Positions 1 through 8,260 of a stretch of 64,000 bases of DNA are shown one piece after another. Made by a program: the position numbers and the translations under genes. Origin of the DNA: Lysobacter arvi (GTDB lineage: Bacteria; Pseudomonadota; Gammaproteobacteria; Xanthomonadales; Xanthomonadaceae); contig JARUHG010000003.1 of assembly GCA_031216755.1 (NCBI GenBank), positions 124,001 to 188,000 of the forward strand, written 5' to 3'. Within the stretch, counting starts at the first letter, position 1; every line of letters begins with the position of its first letter. The notes under the pieces were generated by a model. That model was not told the DNA's origin and searched no databases. It worked only from the letters and a program-made list of their open reading frames with translations.

Positions 1-1879
1 GCGCGGCGATCGCGTCGCCTTCCTGCGCGGGTGCCGGCTCCTTGTCGTAGCGGTTGAGCGCCTTGCCGCTCGCATCGAGCACGCCGCGCACCGCATGCAG
101 CGGCTGGATCTCGCCGCCGGATGCCAGGAACTGGTACAGCTGCGCCATCGCGTACGGGCTCTGGTCGACGGCGCCGAGGATCAGCGCCGGGTTCGGCGTC
201 GCCTCGATGCCGGCCAGCGTGCGGATCAGGCCGGCGATGCGTTCGGGATCGACCTGCATGCCCACGCGAACCGTCGCCTGGTTGTAGGACATGGCCAACG
301 CATCGACCAGGCGCACCGTGCCGTGGCTGCGTCCGTCGGAGTTGCCGGGGTTCCAGTTCTTGTTCTTGCCCAGCGCGACGGTCACCGGCGAATCGTCGAC
401 CCAGCTCGCCAGCGAGTATTTGCCCGGCTGCGCGAGCGCCAGCAGGTATACGAACGGCTTGAGCAGCGAACCGACCGGACGCTGCGCCTCGACGGCGCGA
501 TTGAACCCGTGTTCGGCCACGCTGCGGCTGCCGACGACCGCGACGACGTTGCCGTTGTGGACGTCCGTGACGACCAGGCCGGTCTGCAGCGGCGGCCGGC
601 GCTTGCTGTCCAGCCCCTTGAGCGTGCGCGCCACGGCGCCTTCGGCCATCGCCTGCGCCGAGGGCGACATGCCGCTCATCACGCTCAGGCCGGCGCCGGC
701 GAGTGCGTCGGCGGGGTAGTCGCGCGCGAGCTGGCGGCGGATCAGGTCGATATACGCCGGGAAGCGGTTCGCCGCGATGCTGCCGGGATCCGTGGTGACG
801 CCCAGCGGCGCCTTCAACGCGCGCTGGTACTCGGCGTCGTCGATGAGCTTCGTCTCGTGCATCTCGCCGAGCACGAAGTTGCGCCGTTCCAGCGCGCGCT
901 CGGGATTGCGGCGCGGATCGTAGTACGACGGCCCTCGGACGATGCCGATCAGCAGCGCGATCTGCTCGGTGCTCAGGTCGGACAGATCGCGTCCGAACCA
1001 GAACTCCGAGCCGGCCGCCACCCCGTGGATCGCCTGCGCGCCGCGCTGGCCGAGGTAGACCTGGTTGAAGTAGGCCTCCAGGATCGTGCCCTTGTCGTAG
1101 CGCGCTTCGATCAGCAGGGCGTACAGGATTTCCTTGCCCTTGCGGCTGAGCGTGCGCTCGCGGCCGATGCCGAGCAGGCCGCTGCGCGCGAGCTGCTGCG
1201 TCAGCGTGCTCGCGCCCTGCGTGCTGCCGGTGGCGGTCTTGAAGGCCGCGCGGACCATGCCGCTCACGTCGATGCCGTGGTGGCTGTTGAAGTCGCGGTC
1301 CTCCACCGCCTGCAGCCCGGTGACCAGCAGTTCGGGCACTTCGCGCAGGCGGACCAGGCGCCGCTCTTCGTTCTTCTGCCCGTACAGCGTGGCGATGCGC
1401 GCCGGATCCAGGCGCACGGACTTCAGTGCGCGCTTGGCGGATGCGTCGCGCACCGACGCCACCTTGCCGCCGGCCAGCACCACTTCGATGCGGCGCGCGG
1501 GAACGGCGCCGTCGACGTCCTGGTAGCCGCGGCTGGAGATGTTCCAGCGGCTGCCGTTGCGCGCGTAGGTGCCCGGCCGGGCGCCGTCGCCCTCGTGATA
1601 GGCGGCGGCATCCAGTTCGGTCTTCAGGGTGGCGGCATCCAGGGCCCGGCCCGGTGCCACTTCCAGCGGCCGCGCGTAGACGCGGGTCGGGATCTGCCAC
1701 TTCAACTGGCCGAATCGCTCGCCGACTTCGTTGTTCAGGTAGAGCGTGTAGGGGATGAGGAAGCCCAACCCCAGGCCCACCGCCGCCAGCACCCAGATGA
1801 CCAGTCGCCGACGCCACTGCGGGGTGTCGCGCTGATCGGTATCGTCGTTGTCGTCTTCGTCGTACTGGATTCGGGCCAC
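1..1879 (-). CDS. mrcB: Penicillin-binding protein 1B, bifunctional (partial)
   Basis: Class A penicillin-binding protein that polymerises glycan strands and cross-links peptidoglycan on the outer face of the inner membrane. About 626 residues are visible; the 3' end lies beyond the left edge. The frame opens with an acidic cytoplasmic tail and one membrane segment (about residues 26-46). A GT51 glycosyltransferase domain follows, with catalytic Glu in EDRDFNSHHG (about 193) and the QGASTLTQQL signature. The transpeptidase domain has the SLLK active-site tetrad (about 471-474) and an SYN motif further on. The GTG at 1879 is the likely start because the acidic tail begins there; a TTG a few codons upstream is possible. 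It diverges from the glycosyltransferase gene to its right. The PBP1B call rests on both catalytic domains; PBP1A is the main alternative. Confidence 0.9.
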   Translation of the reverse strand, partial: MARIQYDEDDNDDTDQRDTPQWRRRLVIWVLAAVGLGLGFLIPYTLYLNNEVGERFGQLKWQIPTRVYARPLEVAPGRALDAATLKTELDAAAYHEGDGARPGTYARNGSRWNISSRGYQDVDGAVPARRIEVVLAGGKVASVRDASAKRALKSVRLDPARIATLYGQKNEERRLVRLREVPELLVTGLQAVEDRDFNSHHGIDVSGMVRAAFKTATGSTQGASTLTQQLARSGLLGIGRERTLSRKGKEILYALLIEARYDKGTILEAYFNQVYLGQRGAQAIHGVAAGSEFWFGRDLSDLSTEQIALLIGIVRGPSYYDPRRNPERALERRNFVLGEMHETKLIDDAEYQRALKAPLGVTTDPGSIAANRFPAYIDLIRRQLARDYPADALAGAGLSVMSGMSPSAQAMAEGAVARTLKGLDSKRRPPLQTGLVVTDVHNGNVVAVVGSRSVAEHGFNRAVEAQRPVGSLLKPFVYLLALAQPGKYSLASWVDDSPVTVALGKNKNWNPGNSDGRSHGTVRLVDALAMSYNQATVRVGMQVDPERIAGLIRTLAGIEATPNPALILGAVDQSPYAMAQLYQFLASGGEIQPLHAVRGVLDASGKALNRYDKEPAPAQEGDAIAA

Positions 1880-2038
1880 GGCATGGGACAATGGCGGGGC
1901 TGCGCCCTCGTGCCCGCGAGTCTAGCGCAGCCCGCTGGCCGCACCGGGTCCCGTGGGGCGCGGACGGGCGCCTCCAGATGGAGTCCCTTCAGGTGGCGTC
2001 CGGATCGTACCGCTCCCGATTTCCCTCAAGGTCGCACA

Positions 2039-3292
2039 GTGTTCGAAGAACTTGGCTGGACCCTCAAGCGCTGGATGCACCGTAGCCATCGCGTGGTGGC
2101 CAGCCTGAGGCTGCGTGGCTGGGCATCCACGTGGAATCGCATCACGCAGGCGCTCGCCCGTCGCGCTCCGGAGTCGGCGAATGCCGGGTCCACCGCTTCG
2201 ATACGGACGGGTAACGGGCCGCGCATGCTCGTGCTCGACGCCTGTGCGCCCGATCCTTCGCGCGACTCGGGCTCGCTGCGCATGTATTCGCTGCTGCAGC
2301 TGCTGGGCGGGAACGGGTGGCAGATCGACTTCTTCGCCGACGACGGCTCGTCCGATCCCGCCGATGCGCGGCGGCTCGCGGACATCGGTGTCGCGTTTCG
2401 CCAAGGCGACTTCATCCGATGGTTCCGCCGGGAAGCGGCCTGCGTCCACACGGTGGTGCTGTCGCGCGCGCCGATCGCAGATCAGTACCTGGCGCTGGTG
2501 CGCAAGCTCGCTCCGCATGCACGCATCGTCTTCGATACCGTCGACCTTCACTTCCTGCGCGAACGCCGCGCGGCCGAACTCGTACGCAGCGCGTCCCTCC
2601 GGCGTCGGGCGGAAGCCACGTTCGCGCGGGAGCTGAAGCTCATCCGGCGCAGCGACCTGTGCCTGGTCGTCAGCGAGGAAGAACGGCGCATGCTTTCCGA
2701 GCTCGCCCCCGGAAGCAACGTCGAATTGCTGAGCAACATCCACCAGGTACACGGACGAAGCGCCGGATTCGAGGCGCGACGCGACCTGCTGTTCGTGGGC
2801 GGGTTCTCGCACCCGCCGAATCTCGATGCGATGCGGTGGTTCATCGCCGATGTCTTCCCGCGCGTACGCCAGGCGCTTCCAGACGTCTGCCTCCACATCG
2901 TCGGCCAGCTGACGCCCCAGGCGGGCGAGCTGAGGGCCGAGGGCGTGCAACTGCATGGACGCGTGGAGGAACTTGCGCCTTTCATGGACGGGTGCCGCGT
3001 CTCCATCGCCCCCTTGCGGTTCGGTGCAGGCGTCAAGGGCAAGGTGAACATGGCGATGAGTCATGGCGTGCCCGTGGTACTCACCTCGATCGCCGCCGAA
3101 GGGATGCATCTGGTCGATGGGGAGAATGCGCTGATCGCCGATTCCGCGGAGGAATTCGCCGCCGCGATCGTGCGCCTTTACGGCGATCCCGCATTGTGGG
3201 TCCGACTGTCCGATGGCGGCCTGCACAACGTAGCGACACATTTTTCCACCGATCTGGCGCGCCGGCAGGTCCTCCGCCTTTTTCCCCACTGA
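2039..3292 (+). CDS. GT-B glycosyltransferase (family 4-like)
   Basis: Predicted cytoplasmic glycosyltransferase that moves a sugar from a nucleotide-sugar donor to a growing surface polysaccharide. The N-terminal Rossmann half starts around MLVLDACAPDPSRDSGSLRM, a pattern seen in O-antigen type GT-B enzymes. The C-terminal donor-binding half carries LLFVGGFSHPPN, SIAPLRFGAGVKGK and the nearby conserved Gly/Glu region. The start is uncertain: GTG 2039 has a weak AAGG upstream, and ATG 2075 also fits; the first 50-60 residues match nothing I recognise. Three bases separate its stop from the next small gene, so it probably heads a three-gene set with the two genes that follow. Donor and acceptor cannot be read from the sequence. 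Confidence 0.8.
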   Translation: MFEELGWTLKRWMHRSHRVVASLRLRGWASTWNRITQALARRAPESANAGSTASIRTGNGPRMLVLDACAPDPSRDSGSLRMYSLLQLLGGNGWQIDFFADDGSSDPADARRLADIGVAFRQGDFIRWFRREAACVHTVVLSRAPIADQYLALVRKLAPHARIVFDTVDLHFLRERRAAELVRSASLRRRAEATFARELKLIRRSDLCLVVSEEERRMLSELAPGSNVELLSNIHQVHGRSAGFEARRDLLFVGGFSHPPNLDAMRWFIADVFPRVRQALPDVCLHIVGQLTPQAGELRAEGVQLHGRVEELAPFMDGCRVSIAPLRFGAGVKGKVNMAMSHGVPVVLTSIAAEGMHLVDGENALIADSAEEFAAAIVRLYGDPALWVRLSDGGLHNVATHFSTDLARRQVLRLFPH

Positions 3293-3295
3293 ACC

Positions 3296-3526
3296 ATGCA
3301 GATCGCACAGCTGAATCGATGGCTGGGCCGCTTTCCGGCCGTCAAGCGCACCCTCGTCCGCGCCCTGGCGCTCGTGCCCGCGCTCGACATGCGTTTGCGC
3401 GACGCGGCCTACCAGTCGAGCCATCCCGCGTCGGAGGCACGCGTCGATGCGGCGCGCCTGCCCGAGGAAGCCGTCCTGCTCCATCGCCGCCTAAAGCAGC
3501 GCATCGCCAGGAGCCGGCAGGGATGA
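3296..3526 (+). CDS. Small basic protein in glycosyltransferase operon
   Basis: A 76-residue protein with no signal peptide and no clear membrane helix. It is rich in Arg, Leu and Ala, with a predicted helical N-terminal half (QLNRWLGRFPAVKRTLVRAL). It starts three bases after the upstream glycosyltransferase stop, and its TGA overlaps the ATG of the next gene as ATGA. That tight packing is the main reason to believe it is translated. I do not recognise the family. It could be an accessory subunit or a detached piece of a multidomain glycosyltransferase. Confidence 0.65.
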   Translation: MQIAQLNRWLGRFPAVKRTLVRALALVPALDMRLRDAAYQSSHPASEARVDAARLPEEAVLLHRRLKQRIARSRQG

Positions 3527-6500
3527 AGATCGTCCTCGATATGCAGGGCGCACAAACGCTCAGTCATCGGCGCGGCATCGGGCGGAACACCCGCGACATC
3601 ACGCGCGCGTTCCTGTCGGCCGCATCGCGACACGAGGTCCACTTGGCCTTCACCTCGCCCCTGGAACTCGCGACGGACGGGCTGCTTGCCGAGTTCCGCG
3701 ATCGCCTGCCACCCGAGCGCCTGCATTACCTGCGCCTCCCGTTCGATACGTCCGCCTTCCGCCCTGCCAACGAGTGGCGCCGCGCCGCCGCCTCGCGACT
3801 CATGCGCCTGCAGCTGGATGCATTGGGCGCGGATTGGGTGTGGCACACCAGCGTGTTCGAGGGATACGGCGAGGACGCGGTCGTCCCGGACGCCCCGTTG
3901 GCGCACGCAGCCACCGCAGCCATCCTGTACGACCTGATCCCGCTCCAGTTTCCCGAAGCGCTTTTGACCGATGCGCGGACACGCGGCTGGTACCACGAAC
4001 GTCTTTCCTTCATGCGGCGCGCGGATCTGCTGACGTCGATTTCCGAATACTCCCGCCGGGACGCCATCGAGCGCGCTGGCCTTTCCCCTGAGCGGATCGA
4101 GGCCATCGGCAGCATCATCGACCCGGTCTTTCGTCCGCTGCCATCGGACGCCCCCGTCATCGCCCTCACGAAAGGACGGCTCGGGCTTCCGCAGCGTTTC
4201 GTGCTCTACACCGGCGGCTTCGACAAACGCAAGAACGTACCGACGCTGATCGCGGCGTACGCGCAACTGCCCACAAACCTGAGAACGGACTGTCCGCTCG
4301 TGCTTGCCGGGCACATCGTGGACGAGCAACGCGACGCCGTGCGCCAGATCGCTGCGGCGCACGGCCTCGACGAGCGACAGTTGGTGATCGCAGGCTCGGT
4401 CACCGACGAGGAACTGATCGCCCTGTACTCCAGCTGTGCGCTGTTCGTCTTCCCTTCGCTGCTGGAGGGCTTCGGACTACCGCCCGCCGAGGCGATGGCG
4501 TGTGGCGCGCCCGTACTTTGCAGCCGCGCCACGAGCCTGCCGGAAGTCATCGGGCGGCAGGATGCGATGTTCGACCCCGAGGACACGTCGGCACTGTCCA
4601 TGCTCATGGCACGCGTGCTGGGCGACGATGCGTTCGCGCGGTCGCTGCGCGACTTCGGGCCCGAACGCGTGCAGCGGTTCCGGCCGGAGTCCGTCGCGAT
4701 GCGTGCGCTGGAAGCCTTCGAACGCCGCGGGCCGCGAAACCCGATGACGCTCGTCGGTGAGCGGCCCGCGAGCTCGCCCGCGTCGATCCTCGTTTCGGCC
4801 GATGGCACCGTCCCGCCCGCGTGGGCAGGTTTCGTCGGAACCGATCCTCGCCTCATCGCAGTCGACGCGCGCGCCGGAAGCGAACTCGCCCGCCTGAGCG
4901 ATTCGACGGGCGGGAACGTCTTCCATGCGCTCGATGCACGATCGCCCAAGGAAGCGATCGATCTGGCATGCGAGCATCCGGGCGTCATCCTGCTGGACGA
5001 CGAGACGCCGCCTGCGAGCCTGCCCGAGTTGCGCGCGGGCACGTACCTGGGCGCCGGTTACGCGGCGCTTGCCGAAGCCGATCGCACCGGCGGCCACGAT
5101 GCCATGGCCGCACTGGTTCCAGTCCTGGCGGCGTCGATCGGCGTCGTCGCACGAAAGCCGGCGCTGGCGGCGCGGGTGCATGCGCTGCTCGCCGGTTCGG
5201 GCACGCCGCATGTGCCGGTCGCATCGGCCGGAGAATCCCCGGACGTGGCACGTTGGCTCACCGACTCCGGCGTGAGCCGTGAATCGGAGCTCGTCCGCGA
5301 TATCGCGCGTATCCCGGGACAGCCCAGCGCCGACGACCTCGCGCAGATCGCCCATGGGGCCAGCGCCGCACGCCTGACGTCGATGCCCCGCTGGTTCGTC
5401 GATGTCACGCGCATAGCGGCGCAGGACATCGGCACCGGCGTGCATCGCGTGGTGCGCAGTGTCCTGTCGCGCTGGCTGGAACACCCGCCCGCCGGGGTGC
5501 GCATCGAACCGGTGCGTTTCGACGGGGGTGAGTTCCGGTACGCGCGTCGTCACGCGACGTCCGTACTGGGCTTGGAGAACCTGCCGCTCGCGGACGGGAT
5601 CGTGCAGCCCCGTGCCGGCGATGTTTTCGTCGGCCTGGACTGGGCCCCCGAATCCATCGCGGCGGCGCGGTCCCGCATCGCGGACTGGCGACGTGGCGGA
5701 GTGGAAACGTGCTTCGTCATGCACGACCTGCTCCCCAGCCTGTCGCCGGAGTACTTCCACGAACACTCGCGTCGCCTCTTCGGGCAGTGGCTCGACGATG
5801 TGTCGTTTCTCGCCGACCGCGTGGCGTGCGTCTCCGCCTCCACCGCCAACGACTACCGTGCGTGGCTCGCGGAAAACGCGCCAGCGTTCCAGTTCGGCCG
5901 CGCGCCGGAAACGGGGACGTTTCCCCTGGGCGTGGACTCCGCGATCCTGGAAGGCGAACTGACGGATCTGCGTGAAACCCTTCGCGGCGCCGTCGCACAA
6001 CGGCCTACCTTGCTGATGGTCGGCACGCTGGAGCCGCGCAAGGGTCATCGCGACGCCCTCGACGTGGCCGATCGCCTGTGGCGGGACGGGACCGATTTCA
6101 ACCTGATCGTCGTCGGCAAGCGCGGCTGGATGACGGACGACGTGGTCGCGCGGCTGCAGCGGCACCCGGACCGCGGCGTCCGGCTCCACTGGCACGAGGA
6201 TGTCGGCGATCGCGAACTGGGCGCCCTGTATCGCCATGCCACGGCGCTGCTCGCCGCCTCGATCGGCGAAGGCTACGGTCTGCCGCTGATCGAAGCCGCA
6301 CGGCACGGTTTGCCGGTCATCGCGCGCGACATCCCCGTCTTCCGTGAAGTGATGGGCGACTCGGCACAATACCTGCCGGAATCCGTGGTCGAGTGGGACC
6401 ATGCGCTGCGCGCGCGCCTCCTCGAACGCTCCGGCGCGAACGAGGCGACCGTCCGCACGCAATGGCCGACGTGGGGCGAGAGCGCGGCCGCGCTCGCGCG

Positions 6501-6531
6501 CGTTGTCGCGGGACGGGAGAAGGATCGCTAA
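3523..6531 (+). CDS. Two-module glycosyltransferase (GT4 + GT4)
   Basis: A 1002-residue protein with two complete GT-B, family-4-like modules joined by a linker region. Module 1 (about residues 1-400) opens with KIVLDMQGAQT and contains YTGGFDKRKNVPTLI and FPSLLEGFGLPPAEAMACG, the E-x7-E donor-binding signature. Residues 410-620 are a region of unclear function. Module 2 (about 625-1000) has MVGTLEPRKGHRDAL and ASIGEGYGLPLIEAARHG. Two modules suggest addition of two sugars, or polymerisation by alternating transfer, in surface polysaccharide synthesis; this is inference. The ATG overlaps the stop of the preceding 76-residue gene. Its 3' end overlaps by four bases the end of the convergent gene on the other strand, leaving no room for a terminator between them. 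Confidence 0.85.
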   Translation: MKIVLDMQGAQTLSHRRGIGRNTRDITRAFLSAASRHEVHLAFTSPLELATDGLLAEFRDRLPPERLHYLRLPFDTSAFRPANEWRRAAASRLMRLQLDALGADWVWHTSVFEGYGEDAVVPDAPLAHAATAAILYDLIPLQFPEALLTDARTRGWYHERLSFMRRADLLTSISEYSRRDAIERAGLSPERIEAIGSIIDPVFRPLPSDAPVIALTKGRLGLPQRFVLYTGGFDKRKNVPTLIAAYAQLPTNLRTDCPLVLAGHIVDEQRDAVRQIAAAHGLDERQLVIAGSVTDEELIALYSSCALFVFPSLLEGFGLPPAEAMACGAPVLCSRATSLPEVIGRQDAMFDPEDTSALSMLMARVLGDDAFARSLRDFGPERVQRFRPESVAMRALEAFERRGPRNPMTLVGERPASSPASILVSADGTVPPAWAGFVGTDPRLIAVDARAGSELARLSDSTGGNVFHALDARSPKEAIDLACEHPGVILLDDETPPASLPELRAGTYLGAGYAALAEADRTGGHDAMAALVPVLAASIGVVARKPALAARVHALLAGSGTPHVPVASAGESPDVARWLTDSGVSRESELVRDIARIPGQPSADDLAQIAHGASAARLTSMPRWFVDVTRIAAQDIGTGVHRVVRSVLSRWLEHPPAGVRIEPVRFDGGEFRYARRHATSVLGLENLPLADGIVQPRAGDVFVGLDWAPESIAAARSRIADWRRGGVETCFVMHDLLPSLSPEYFHEHSRRLFGQWLDDVSFLADRVACVSASTANDYRAWLAENAPAFQFGRAPETGTFPLGVDSAILEGELTDLRETLRGAVAQRPTLLMVGTLEPRKGHRDALDVADRLWRDGTDFNLIVVGKRGWMTDDVVARLQRHPDRGVRLHWHEDVGDRELGALYRHATALLAASIGEGYGLPLIEAARHGLPVIARDIPVFREVMGDSAQYLPESVVEWDHALRARLLERSGANEATVRTQWPTWGESAAALARVVAGREKDR

Positions 6532-8192
6532 TTCGCCGCCGAGGCCGCACGCAGGCGGTCGGCGAATTCGCCCAGTCCGATGGCCTGTGGGTCGAGTTCG
6601 CGCGCAGCGGTGAGGGCGGCCTGTGCGGCGCCGAGTTCGCCCGCACCCAGGCGCTCGTCGCCCACGGCGATCCAGCGCTGCGCCAGGCGCCGCCGCGCGT
6701 CGCGCAAGGCGGCGCTTTCGCCTTCCAGCGCGGCACGCGCATCCAGGCACTCGCGCGCGCGACGCAGGCGGTTGCCGCGCAATTCGTCTTCGAAACACTG
6801 CTGCGCGGCGGGCAGCAGCCGCGCCATGGCGCCGCGCACGCGCGGGTCCTGCGGTGCGAGCGCCTGGGCTGCACGCAATTTGTCGTAGGCGCTGTCGCCG
6901 GGCGGCGTGAGCAGGTCCCCGCGCGCTTCGGCCTGCGTTGCATCGACGAGCAGCTGATCGATGCGCCGCGTGCGCTCCGCCGAGGGTTCGCGCCGCCCAT
7001 GCCGCTGCTGCGTCTGGCGCGCCTGCAGCAACCGCTGCTGCGCCTGTGCGATGCCGGGCGCGTCCAGCGCGATCGCGCGCGCGTCGCGCAAGGCCGCTTC
7101 GGCGTCGTCGAAACGGAAGTCCGCGGCGTAACGCTCGCTGCGTTGCGCGTAGGTGTTGGCGATCTGCATCAGGCCGCGCTCGGCGGCCGCATCGTCCGGC
7201 ATTGCCGCGAGCGCGGCCAGGTAGCCGTTCAGTGCTTCATCCAGTCGCCCGCGGCGCAGCGCCTCGTCGGCGCGATTGCGATGCGCTTCGCCCGCGCGCG
7301 CCAACTGCGCCAGTGCGTCGGGCAGATCGACATGGCCGGGATCGGCCGCCTGCACGCGCCGGATGCGCGAGGACGCGTCGGCCAGTTCGCCGCGCGAGAG
7401 CGACGTGCGCGCCAGCTGGAGCAGGTCGGCGAGCGTGTCCTCGCGGCCTTCCAGCGCCTCGACGCGAGACGGTTGCAGCGCGAGTACGCGCTGGTAGAGC
7501 GGCAGTGCGGCGTGGTCGTTGCCGTCGAGCTGGCCCGCAAGGCGCGCCGCGGCGGCCTGCGCAAGCAGTGTGTCGATGCCCGCCTCGTCGGCTTCACGCG
7601 CGCGCAGGCGCTTTTCGAGCGCGTCGACCTTCGCACGCGGCACGGCCAGGTCGCGCGCGAGTGCGATCAACGAATGCGCCTGCTTGTACTGTCGCGCCGC
7701 CATCGCCTTGTCGGCGCGGGCCAGCGCGGCCTCGCCGACCTTGGCCAGGCCCTCGCGCGCCTCGGCCCGGTCCGGGTCGCGCGCGAGCGCGGCGGCATAC
7801 AGTTCGCGGGCGCCGCGGCCGTCCGGCGAGGTCAGGCGTCCTTCGGCCAGCGCTTGCGCGGCATCGGCCTGCAACTGCTGAGCGCGCGTTTCCGGCCAGA
7901 GCATGTCCGACAGCGGCTGGCGCAACACGAACAGGCCGGCGCCCAGCGCGCCGAGTGCCAGCATCGCCACGACCCAGGCCCATGGGCGCGATGGCCGGGG
8001 CGGTTCGATCGCCGGAGGGCGCTGGCGCTTTCGCGGTTGGGCGCGGAAATCATCGACCTCCCAGCCGCCCATTTCCTCGCGCGGTTCGGCGCCCATCGTC
8101 GGCTCGATACGACCGCGCGGCGGCGCCGCATCGTCGCCGAGCGGGCCGCGCCAAGGGTCCGAGTTGGGGTCGCGGGGCGGTCTGGAACTCAC
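6528..8192 (-). CDS. Single-pass membrane protein with TPR-like repeats
   Basis: A 554-residue protein of unrecognised specific function. Residues 1-70 are a Pro/Arg-rich cytoplasmic region. A hydrophobic segment (about 71-90) follows and would anchor it in the inner membrane. The rest is almost entirely alpha-helical and rich in Ala, Arg and Leu, with degenerate tetratricopeptide-like units such as ALPLYQRVLALQPSRVEALEG and ALNGYLAALAAMPDDAAAERG. Such a layout suits a periplasmic scaffold. The start is GTG at 8192. It lies 68 bases downstream of relA on the same strand and could be co-transcribed with it. The TPR reading comes from spacing of Ala/Gly/Leu and Pro; no catalytic motif is seen. 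Confidence 0.7.
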   Translation of the reverse strand: MSSRPPRDPNSDPWRGPLGDDAAPPRGRIEPTMGAEPREEMGGWEVDDFRAQPRKRQRPPAIEPPRPSRPWAWVVAMLALGALGAGLFVLRQPLSDMLWPETRAQQLQADAAQALAEGRLTSPDGRGARELYAAALARDPDRAEAREGLAKVGEAALARADKAMAARQYKQAHSLIALARDLAVPRAKVDALEKRLRAREADEAGIDTLLAQAAAARLAGQLDGNDHAALPLYQRVLALQPSRVEALEGREDTLADLLQLARTSLSRGELADASSRIRRVQAADPGHVDLPDALAQLARAGEAHRNRADEALRRGRLDEALNGYLAALAAMPDDAAAERGLMQIANTYAQRSERYAADFRFDDAEAALRDARAIALDAPGIAQAQQRLLQARQTQQRHGRREPSAERTRRIDQLLVDATQAEARGDLLTPPGDSAYDKLRAAQALAPQDPRVRGAMARLLPAAQQCFEDELRGNRLRRARECLDARAALEGESAALRDARRRLAQRWIAVGDERLGAGELGAAQAALTAARELDPQAIGLGEFADRLRAASAAN

Positions 8193-8260
8193 GGCGCAAG
8201 GATAACGCCGCCCGGGTCGTCGGCCCGTCGCGCCGACGCCCTGCGTTCAGCCGCGCGCGT

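Noticed and set aside
95-2038. Long plus-strand open frame ahead of the first glycosyltransferase
   Set aside because: It is antisense to the PBP1B gene, whose motifs are clear. Only the part from about 2039 on encodes recognisable glycosyltransferase sequence.
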